Below, piece after piece: positions 1-8,931 of a DNA stretch of 64,000 bases; positions within the stretch are counted from its first letter, which is position 1; every line of letters starts with the position of its first letter. The stretch comes from Pseudevernia furfuracea (Eukaryota; Ascomycota; Lecanoromycetes; Lecanorales; Parmeliaceae), in the NCBI GenBank assembly GCA_022315425.1, contig JAIUPT010000016.1, forward strand, positions 1 through 64,000, written 5' to 3'. Under the pieces are notes generated by a model. The model did not search any database. It worked only from the letters and a program-made list of their open reading frames with translations, and was not told where the DNA came from. A program made the translations under genes and the position numbers.

Positions 1-2055
1 TGAGATAGGTTTAATTTTGATACTTCTGATTTTTATAATTTTTATAATTTTATTATTACGTTTTTTAATTTAATTAATTTTTTTTTTTTTTTTTTTTTTT
101 CGACGCAGCTCGAATTCGAATTCTACATTTTATAAATTTATAATTTTAATCGTTTTATTATTTTATCGCTATATGAAAGAAAATTACTATAAAGTATATG
201 TTAAATGTCTAATTTCTTAAAGCTTTCAAAGCTAAAAACTTTCAATCTACAATTTATTAATAACTATAAGATCGATTTTAAAAATTCTTGATTCTCTAAA
301 TAGCGCAAATAAGTCTTTACAATTGAAAAAAAAATCTCAAAAAGTAATAGAAAAGTAAAAAGTTATTCAAAATATAAGACTTGTACGCACAAATTTTTTT
401 GAGGTCGCGCATCCCTCACCATCAAGAAGTAAGCGACCGAGTAACGATATTGAAATTCTACTTTATTTTATCAATAAGAGATCAAATTTGATAATTATTG
501 TAGCGTTAGAATACGCACGTTGAGCTCTATAATCTACGAAAATTGAAGAAATCATATACAGAGAAATAGAGTGGTTGAAGTTGCAAAAAGAAATCATCAA
601 ATTTTTTGATGAGGGTGCTCGAAAGATCTAACGAACTAACAAAGCGAGGTCTAGTCAAAAAGCGTAGAACTAACGATTTGATTATTTACTACATATACAA
701 ATTAAGATTTTTTAGCTCAGCCCTATCTTATTCTTTTATATATACTGATAAGAATAATAACGAAGTTATTAAAATTCAGAGACTATTTCGATGTGAGCTT
801 CTCACATGATTTAGTTAGTAATTGAACGACATATAATTTCGTGATTCGATGTTCATAAACTCGATAATATCAGCAATAAGAGAGTTATTAGTTTATAATT
901 TAATAATTGTCGTTATATTCTTATTAAATAATAAACAAGTGTCGAATATAGACGAAATCATATTTAGCTTTTTCATATAATGCTTATACTATATCTAAAA
1001 TTAGTGAGTATTAGATTCGATAATTTCATATAGAGAGAGAACGACTCGTAAACTATTCTTATTAATAGTCTCAATTTAGCTGAAACTAGAATAAAGATAT
1101 CTCTAAATAATTCGAAGCGAGACTGCGTGTATATCTGAGTGATATCACGTAAGTATAGCGATAGCTCTGAGATAGCTAACGATAATACAATAATAAGTCG
1201 TTAACTAGTTCGTTAAATAATAGATGCTTAAGTGAGTATTTCTTATTTTTCTGTGTCGTTGAATATTTATATCATTAGTCGTGACTTCTCAAATGTTCTC
1301 TCGATATTCTCGTTTTTAACTTGATTCACAAAACGACTATTAAATACTCGTGTCTTTGAGAGAACGTCTTAGATACTCATAATCTCAAATACTTCTTTCT
1401 CAAGTAGCTTATTTAGTTCTTTCAGTCGAGACGCTTAAAAATTCGATGAAGACGATATAAACTTGAATATATATATTGTAATGTTAGTCATATTGTTTTG
1501 AAAACGAGTGAGAAGTTAACGATCTCGTGAAGAATTGCGACGAGATGTATCTTAATCGTGATTAGAAGATAACTAAACGTTTCTCGTCTTGTTTCTGTGA
1601 TTCTTCGTGAGATTCATATAAAGTGTTATCGAAATTTCTAATTCTTTCAATATGATTTTATAATAATCACTCGAAAGTCTGTGAGATCACTAAACAAATC
1701 GAGAATACACGTCTCTCTAGAAGTAACTAGCAATTTGTATAATTTAGTTTATTTCTTTTAATGTGTTCTTCACATTAATATCAGAGAGTCAATTAAGATG
1801 TCGTATATTCTTATTATCTAAGAGTCGTTTCGCTAATACAGAGCGTCATTAATCTATCTCTTAATATGAAGTTTTATAATCTTCGTTATTGCTATATTAA
1901 TTGCTTTAACTCGCTTAGTTATAAATAAAGTAAGTGCATCGTCGTTGATAATACGAGAAAAGATTTTAAAAATAAGTAATATAGAGACGAGATTATTATA
2001 TTTAATTATATCGTTGATAGCTTTAACAGTTATTTAAAGACGAATCTTTTATTAC
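1..2055. repeat. AT-rich, decayed subtelomeric DNA with no recognisable gene
   Basis: This stretch is strongly AT-rich, with a T run near 79-101, and is riddled with stops in every frame. I recognise no protein domain. The one open frame of some length (606-809) has no family motif. The composition and the position next to telomeric repeats suggest an old mobile element or subtelomeric repeat destroyed by RIP. No family can be assigned from the sequence alone. Confidence 0.6.
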
Positions 2056-2150
2056 CCCTAACCCTAACCCTAACCCTAACCCTAACCCTAACCCTAACCC
2101 TAACCCTAACCCTAACCCTAACCCTAACCCTAACCCTAACCCTAACCCTA
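2056..2150 (+). repeat. Interstitial telomeric array (CCCTAA)n, about 16 units
   Basis: About 95 bp of uninterrupted CCCTAA units, the complement of the TTAGGG telomere repeat used by most filamentous fungi. The C-rich strand reads 5' to 3' into the window, which is the orientation expected at a left chromosome end. About 2 kb of other DNA lies outside it, so it is internal in this assembly. It could be a former chromosome end, a telomere healing event, or an assembly join. Confidence 0.95.
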
Positions 2151-3473
2151 TACTCTTATTCTTATTCTTATTTTTATTTTTATTCTTATTCTTATCTCTT
2201 ACTCTTATCCTTATCTCTTATTCTTATTCTTATTCTTATTCTTATTTACTTTTATATTTATATTTTAACTTTTATTCTTCTTCTTATTTTAAATCTTATT
2301 TATTTTTATTTCTATATTTACTTTTCTATTCTCTCTTTTATATTTTCTCTTACTTTTATTCTTATATTAAATTTTACTTCTCTTTTTATTTATTAATACT
2401 TATATATTTTATTAACTCTAACTCTTTTACTTTTATTCTTCTTCTTATTCTTATTTTTACTCTTATTTTTATATTTTTATTCTTATTCTTCTTTTTATCT
2501 AATAATACTTATATAATTTTAAACATATATACTTCTTATTTACTTCTTCTTTTATTTTTTAATTTATTTTATATATTTTAATAACTTTATAATATCTTAA
2601 ATAAAATTTTAATTAATTATATAAATATAAATATTTATTTATACTTTAATTAATATCTTTATAATATATATTATATAATTCTATTTTTTCTTTTTCTTTT
2701 AACTAATTATTTAAATTATATTTTTAATTTTTATTAACTCTTTTCTCTTTTATACTTTTTCTTTTTCTCTTAACTAATTATTTAAATTATATTTTTAACT
2801 TTTAACTCTTATCTCTTTTATATTTTCTCTTATTCTTATAATAACTTTTATTTCTCTTATTCTCTCTCTTACTTTTATTCTTATAATAACTTTTACTTCT
2901 TCTTTTATTTATTAATACTTATATATTTTAATAACTTTAATTCTTTTACTCTTATTTTTATTCTTCTTCTTCTTTTTACTCTTATTCTTCTCTTTACTTA
3001 ATAATACTTATATAATTTTAAATATATATACTTCTTATTTACTTCTTCTTTTACTCTCTTATTTACTTTATATATTTTAATAACTTTATAATATCTTAAA
3101 TAAAAACTTTATTAATTATATAAACATCAACACTTATTTATACTCTTAACATCTTTATATTATATATTATATAACTCTTTTTATACTTTATTAATTTACA
3201 CTCTTTTTATACTTTATTAACTCATATAACTCTATTTTTTCTTTTTTAACTAACTACTTATTTAAACTTAATTAACTATTTAAACTTTTAATCTTTAAAA
3301 TATATATAATTATATTTTAATTTTAATTACTCTTACTACTATTTACTACTTAATATATACTATTATAAACTCAACTTTAAATATAACTCTTTTTATTAAT
3401 AAACTTTTAACTTTATTAAAATATAATATATTTAATTTATAAACAACTTTTATCTTCTTTTATACTTAAACTA
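2151..3473. repeat. G-free pyrimidine/A-rich tract with a diverged ~500-bp duplication
   Basis: Right after the telomeric array the + strand continues as TTATTC-like hexamers and then A/T/C-only DNA, with no G until position 3474. Inside it a block of about 200 bp occurs twice. The block around 2392-2610 matches 2911-3115, with internal offsets of about 499-519 bp. No coding potential is seen. The 6-bp periodicity near the array suggests degenerate telomere-like DNA. Confidence 0.85.
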
Positions 3474-3488
3474 GTATTATTATTATTA

Positions 3489-3900
3489 TATATATTCTAA
3501 ACTTATAATTATTAATATTACTTTTTAATTAATAATAAAAGTAATTAATACACACGTAGTTATAACTATATATAGTCGAACTACATATAGTTAAACTATA
3601 TTATATTAACTAAGTGAAATATTTAAAATAATATTATTAATTCTTTATATATTTTAAATCTATAACTATTAATATTACTTTTTAATTAATAATTAATTAA
3701 TAATATACGTAGTTAGAACTAGTTCTTTATTAATTATAACTTATATAGTCGAACTACATGTAGTTAAATTAAATTATATTAATTAAATAAGATATTTAAA
3801 CTAATACTTTTTAATTCTTTATATATTCTAAACTTATAAATATTTTAATAACTTTTTAATTAATGTAATTAATACTACACGTAGTTATAACTAGTTATAA
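3489..3900. repeat. Three tandem ~157-174-bp AT-rich units
   Basis: The same AT-rich block, starting with TATATTCTAA-like sequence and followed by TTTTTAATTAAT, a CGTAGTTA box and TAGTCGAACTACA, begins near 3491, 3648 and 3822. The third unit is partial. The TAGTCGAACTACA-like core is nearly palindromic. No gene is apparent. Confidence 0.75.
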
Positions 3901-3924
3901 TAAGTTTTATCTAGTTTTAACTTA

Positions 3925-4045
3925 TTATAATTATTATTGTTATTATTATTATTATTATTACTATTACTATTACTATTACTATTACTATTATTATTATTAT
4001 TGTTATTATTACTGTTACTGTTACTGTTACTGTTACTGTCACTGC
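3925..4045. repeat. Simple repeat grading from TTA through TTACTA to TTACTG
   Basis: A run of trinucleotide and hexanucleotide repeats grades from (TTA)n into (TTACTA)n and then (TTACTG)n. The last merges into the GCTGAG minisatellite. Poly-Leu or poly-Asn/Ser open frames here are artefacts of the period-3 repeat. Confidence 0.9.
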
Positions 4046-5518
4046 TGAGATCAATGCTGAGACTAGTGCTGAGATTATTGCTGAGAATACTATCTGTTGA
4101 GAACACCGCTGAGAATACTACCTGCTGAGACCACTGCTGAGAATATCGCTGAGATCAATGCTGAGACCACTGCTGAGACCACCGCTGAGAATACCGCTGA
4201 GAGTACTGTCTGCTGAGACCACCGCTGAGAATATCGCTGAGACCAATACCGCTGAGAATACCGCTGAGACCACCGCTGAGAATACCGCTGAGAATACCGC
4301 TGAGACCACCGCTGAGACCACCGCTGAGAATACCGCTGAGAATACTGCTGAGACCATCGTTGAGACCACTGCTGAGAATACCGCTGAGACCACCGCAGAG
4401 AATACCGCTGAGATTACCGCTGAGAATACCGCTGAGAATACTGCCTGCTGAGATCACCGCTGAGAATATCGCTGAGAACACTGCCTGCTGAGACCAGCGC
4501 TGAGAATACCGCTGAGACCAATACCGCTGAGAATACTGCTGAGAACACTGCTGAGAATATCGCTGAGAATACTGCTGAGACCACCGCAGAGAATACCGCA
4601 GAGATTACCGCAGGGATTACCGCAGAGAATACCGCAGAGAATACTGCCTGCTGAGACCAGCGCTGAGAATACCGCTGAGACCAATACCGCTGAGAATACC
4701 GCTGAGAATACTGCCTGCTGAGATCACCGCTGAGAATATCGCTGAGAACACTGCCTGCTGAGACCAGCGCTGAGAATACCGCTGAGACCAATACCGCTGA
4801 GAATACCGCTGAGAATACTGCTGAGAATATCGCTGAGAATACCGCAGAGATTACCGCAGGGATTACCGCAGGGAATACCGCAGAGAATACTGCCTGCTGA
4901 GACCAGCGCTGAGAATACCGCTGAGACCAATACCGCTGAGAGTACCGCTGAGAATACTGCCTGCTGAGATCACCGCTGAGAATATCGCTGAGAATACTGC
5001 CTGCTGAGATCACTGCTGAGAATATCGCTGAGAATACTGCCTGCTGAGATCACTGCTGAGAATACCGCTGAGATCAATACCGCTAAGATCAATACCGCTG
5101 AGACCAATGCTGAGACCAATGCTGAGATCAATGCTGAGACCAATGCTGAGACCACCGCTGAGAATACCGCTGAGAACACTGCCTGCTGAGACCAGCGCTG
5201 AGAATACCGCTGAGAACACTGCCTGCTGAGACCAGCGCTGAGAATACCGCTGAGAACACTGCCTGCTGAGACCCGCGCTGAGAATACCGCTGAGAACACT
5301 GCCTGCTGAGACCACCGCTGAGAATACCGCTGAGACCAATACCGCTGAGAATACTGCTAAGAATATCACTGAGATCAATACCGCTGAGATCAATGCTGAG
5401 ACCAATGCTGAGATCAATGCTGAGACCAATGCGGAGACCAATGCTGAGATCAATGCTGAGATCAATGTCGAGATCAATGCTGAGATCAATACTGAGACCA
5501 GTGCTGAGACCACTGCCA
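4040..5518. repeat. GCTGAG minisatellite, 12-bp period, copy 1
   Basis: About 1.5 kb of near-perfect 6/12-bp units built on GCTGAG followed by AATACC, ACCACC, ATCAAT or AACACT. Some variants carry CAGAG or CAGGG instead. Because 12 is a multiple of 3, several frames on both strands stay open for 60-200 codons, giving SAVFSAV- or LSGILSG-like translations. No start context, intron or non-repeat domain supports a gene. Unlike the surrounding DNA it is GC-balanced and not visibly RIP-mutated. Confidence 0.9.
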
Positions 5519-5560
5519 TTAAGTGTCGCATTGAGTGTCATATTGAGTGTCGCATTATTC
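5519..5560. repeat. Short ATTGAGTGTCGC 12-mer array, copy 1
   Basis: About three 12-bp units of ATTGAGTGTCGC at the right edge of the first minisatellite. The same array recurs, longer, at 8209-8283 in the duplicated copy of this region. Confidence 0.8.
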
Positions 5561-5617
5561 TAATCACTATTTTTGTCAGCGATGCTCTCAGCATCATTAT
5601 TCTAATTAAGAATACTT

Positions 5618-5795
5618 CTCAGCGACGAAGACTGCATACAAATCTTTATGATGAACGTCGCTGACGACCATTGCCCTGAGAGGCTTTGCACTGCAAAACC
5701 TGCCGCTAACGATCGATCCGAAAAACGTGGTTCCACCAATGAAAAATTTATCCGAATGGGTTTTGGCAGTGCAAAGCCCGAGAATACTAGAGTTA
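5618..5795. repeat. Palindromic MITE-like module, copy A
   Basis: First of four related modules that begin with CTCAGCGACGAAGACTGCAT. An inverted pair flanks about 58 bp: GGCTTTGCACTGCAAAACC at 5682-5700 and its near-complement at 5759-5778, with one extra G. It is followed by GAGAATACTAGAGTTA. See copies B-D. Confidence 0.75.
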
Positions 5796-6016
5796 ATGTT
5801 CAATCGGCGGTCTCAAAGTAGGTGTTTGAATGCTTAGGTGTAAGAAGTTCTAAATAGAATTAGACATATCAAGAAAATTCAGACTCAGCCTTATCGAGGG
5901 CTTGGCGCTTCGTCGCACGCTTTCCTCACCAAATAATCGTGTCGACCAAAAATATTCTAAAGTCTTTTCAGACTGCATAAAGAGGCGACGATGACTTCGA
6001 TTATGTCTTGAAACAG

Positions 6017-6193
6017 CTCAGCGACGAAGACTGCATGCAAATCTTTATGGTGGACGTCGCTGGCGGTCATTGCCAAGGTAGGCTTTGCCTGGCAAAACCT
6101 GCCGCTAGCGGTCGATCCGGAAAACGTTGTTCCACCAATGAAAAATTTATCCGGATGGGTTTTGCCAGGCAAAGCCCGAGAATACTAGGGTTA
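6017..6193. repeat. Palindromic MITE-like module, copy B, perfect 19-bp arms
   Basis: The best-preserved copy. GGCTTTGCCTGGCAAAACC at 6081-6099 pairs perfectly with GGTTTTGCCAGGCAAAGCC at 6158-6176 around a 58-bp loop, so the module can form a long hairpin. A frame through it (6008-6244) encodes 78 residues, but it exists only because the repeat happens to be open there. I see no protein family. The sequence between A and B (about 5796-6016) recurs between C and D. Confidence 0.8.
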
Positions 6194-6249
6194 GAGCTAT
6201 CTGACTCAATAGTAACGAATCGTGAGTCGTTATTCATCTCTTAGTTTTG

Positions 6250-7499
6250 ATCTAGTCTTATATACTTTCTAAAAAGAAAGCGACGCTTGTCGACTGCATT
6301 TCACTCTCAGATCGATGATCAGACTAAGCGACAAAATAGTATTATAAAATAATACTTACGAATCTTCGTCTGCTGAGAGCAGAACGATTAAGTGACATAA
6401 TTATTAATCGCGAAGTTTGCGTACAATAACGCAAAGAACTTAGTTATTAACATATCGTCTTTTGAGACTAACTTGAACTACAGTCTTAGAATATCATGAG
6501 ACGAGAATATCGATTCGAAATCTCGCTCGCAGACTGCAGTTGATAACGCAAAGCATCTATTTACACTTATAAGTGTCTATAAAGATACGATCTTAACTGC
6601 TCAGCAGTTATAGATCGAGTACGCGAATAAATATCGTAAGTCACGAGACTACAAAGTAGATGACTTGATATAATTAAATATCAAATATCTCAAGATCAAG
6701 CGAAATAGGAAGCTGAAATTCAAAAACTTCGATTCATTTCTTATCACGAACGTTATCGATTCACAGTTTTATCGACTCGAGTTGTCGAGCGACTAACGAA
6801 TTCACAACGTCTTTTATATGTTCTTGCTGAAAAAGAACTTCTCAAAATAGAAGGAGATAAGTCAAAGTCTAGAGAATATGAAATTCGACGAAGACGATGC
6901 ACATGACTACGTGATCGCTGACGTTGTGAATAGTGCAGTTTTTGAATTAGACGAGGATGACAAGGCAGAAGGTCTATACTATCAAGTTCACTGAGAAGAA
7001 TATTCTGACTCAGAGAATACATGGGAACTCTACGAGAAAGTCTCTCATCTACGGAAGTTATTAAATAAGTTTCATAAGAAGCACTCTAACAAGTCTATAG
7101 TCGAATTAGTGATCATCGAAAGAAAGTTATAACGACGTGTTTTAAAGAGATCTACGTCGAAGAACAAGGGCAAGAATATAGAAGAAAGCGTTAAACATTC
7201 GTAACATTGCTACAAACGGCAGTACTCTTTTGTTCATTTTCCTACCCGAGAAGGTTTTATGATTTTAACGAGGCTAGTTCAGACATTGTATAAGACGAAA
7301 GAATAGAAGTTCGAACGATATCGATCCGACTGATTGACTCGAACTCTGAATCGGATGGATTTCAATTACTTGACGTTCGTCTGATGTTTGCTGACGCATT
7401 GTGGCATGGCTGCAATGGGGTATCGGTATACGACATGCTGTTGTTCTTTTTTTGGGCTTGCTACCTCACAGGAGCTCGTCTTTGAAAAGGGGGGATAAT
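6250..7499 (+). mobile_element. RIP-decayed 3' end of a Ty3/gypsy chromovirus with chromodomain remnant
   Basis: AT-rich coding remnant on the + strand. Around 6940-7105 the frame reads like an integrase C-terminal chromodomain (YYQVH, stop, EEYSDSENTWE, then a VSHLRKLLNKFH-like helix). The stop sits where chromodomains have the conserved Trp of VHW, so TGG has become TGA, a G-to-A transition. A polypurine tract (AAAAGGGGGGAT, about 7485-7496) precedes the LTR. Further upstream (6250-6900) no domain can be read. Assignment to chromoviruses rests on the chromodomain plus PPT-LTR order. Confidence 0.65.
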
Positions 7500-7765
7500 T
7501 GTAAGGGCCATGAGGTCTCTAGACATGAGGCGGCCTGTCAGAAGTCCAGGAATCCAACATACATCTAGGCCAGATCCGGGAGACTATCCCTCTGGTGCAG
7601 CTGTGCGGCTATAGCAGTCGCATAGTAAGTTTGCTTGGCATGGGGGTGCACTCTCCCCTGCTAAATATGCTGCCTCTGAGGACTCCCACCGAGTTCCTCA
7701 GGATTCAGTCTATCTAGTAACCAATCCATCTGTTACTCACTCACGCATGCCTAAACCCCGTTACA
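7500..7765 (+). mobile_element. LTR of the chromovirus (3' LTR), TGTAA...TTACA
   Basis: A 266-bp segment starts TGTAAGGG just after the polypurine tract and ends CCCGTTACA, giving TG...CA ends and 5-bp inverted termini. It abuts the second TTACTG/GCTGAG minisatellite. I found no matching 5' LTR in the window, so the element is truncated or rearranged at its left. Its base composition is much less AT-rich than the coding remnant beside it. Confidence 0.65.
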
Positions 7766-8208
7766 CTATTACTGTTACTGTTACTGTCACTGTCACTACT
7801 GAGATCAATGCTGAGACTAGTGCTGAGATTATTGCTGAGAATACTATCTGTTGAGAACACCGCTGAGAATACTACCTGCTGAGACCACTGCTGAGAATAT
7901 CGCTGAGATCAATGCTGAGACCACTGCTGAGACCACCGCTGAGAATACCGCTGAGAGTACTGTCTGCTGAGACCACCGCTGAGAATACCGCTGAGAATAC
8001 TGCTGAGACCATCGTTGAGACCACCGCTGAGAATACCGCTGAGACCATCGTTGAGACCACCGCTGAGAATACCGCTGAGAATACCGCTGAGAATACTGTC
8101 TGCTGAGACCATCGCTGAGAATATCGCTGAGAATACTGCCTGCTGAGAATACTGCTGAGAATACCGCTGAGACCAATACCGCTGAGAATACTGCTGAGAC
8201 CACTGTTA
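7766..8208. repeat. TTACTG / GCTGAG minisatellite, copy 2
   Basis: A shorter second copy of the 4010-5518 array. The first ~190 bp match copy 1 nearly base for base (TTACTG units, then the same order of ATCAATGCT, ACTAGTGCT and ACCACCGCT variants), followed by a contracted series. This shows a segmental duplication, not independent expansion. Confidence 0.9.
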
Positions 8209-8283
8209 TTAAGTGTCGCGTTGAGTGTCGTATTGAGTGTCGCATTGAGTGTCGCATTGAGTGTCGCATTGAGTGTCGCAATT
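8209..8283. repeat. ATTGAGTGTCGC 12-mer array, copy 2
   Basis: Six or so head-to-tail 12-bp units (ATTGAGTGTCGC and near variants), expanded relative to the copy at 5519-5560. They sit in the same place relative to the minisatellite and the MITE-like modules. Confidence 0.85.
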
Positions 8284-8355
8284 TTCAACATCACTATTTT
8301 AGTCATTCTTCCAGTCTATAATACTCTCAGCATCACTATTCTAGTTAATAATGCT

Positions 8356-8520
8356 CTCAGCGACGAAGACTGCATGCAAATCTTTATGGTGGACGTCGCT
8401 GACGGCCATTGCCCTGGAAAGCTTTGCACTGCAAAACCTCTCGTTAGCGATCGATTCGGAAAACGTTGTTTCATTAATGAAAAATTTATTCGAATAGGTT
8501 TTGTAGTGTAAAGTCGTCGA
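8356..8520. repeat. Palindromic MITE-like module, copy C
   Basis: Same module as copy A, in the second duplication. The left arm at 8420-8438 is nearly intact. The right arm at 8498-8516 has several C-to-T or G-to-A changes (GGTTTTGTAGTGTAAAGTC), as RIP would produce. Confidence 0.75.
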
Positions 8521-8746
8521 GTTCTAGAGTTAGTCTATATGCAGTGTTCAATCGACGATCTCAAAGTAGATGTTTGAATGCTTAGGTGTAAGAAGTTCTA
8601 AATAGAATTCAGACTCAGCCTTATCGAGGGCTTGGCGCTTCGTCGCACGCTTTCCTCACCAAATAATCGTGTCGATCAAAAATATTCTAAAGTCTTTCCA
8701 GACTGCATAAAGAGGCGACGATGACTTCGATTATGTCTTAAAACAG

Positions 8747-8924
8747 CTCAGCGACGAAGACTGCATGCAAATCTTTATAGTGGACGTCGCTGGCGATCAT
8801 TGCCAAGGTAGGCTTTGCATTGCAAAACCTGCCGCTAGCGGTCGATCCGGAAAACGTTGTTCCACCAATGAAAAATTTATCCGGATGGGTTTTGCAGTGC
8901 AAAGCCGTCGAATACTAGGGTTAG
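8747..8924. repeat. Palindromic MITE-like module, copy D
   Basis: Arms GGCTTTGCATTGCAAAACC (8811-8829) and GGTTTTGCAGTGCAAAGCC (8888-8906) differ at one position. The module ends at AATACTAGGGTTAGG. Ankyrin coding sequence begins a few bases later, so this is the breakpoint between repeat DNA and a truncated gene. Confidence 0.8.
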
Positions 8925-8931
8925 GTCCTGT

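Noticed and set aside
3937..4128. Poly-Leu / poly-Asn-Ser frames
   Set aside because: Products of a TTA/TTACTG simple repeat, not genes.
4118..5541. Long overlapping open frames on both strands (up to about 200 codons)
   Set aside because: They are translations of a 12-bp minisatellite, open because the period is divisible by 3; no start context, introns or non-repeat domain.
8914..8924. CTAGGGTTAGG at the module/ankyrin border as telomere seed
   Set aside because: One and a half units only, and the same bases occur in copy B away from any breakpoint.
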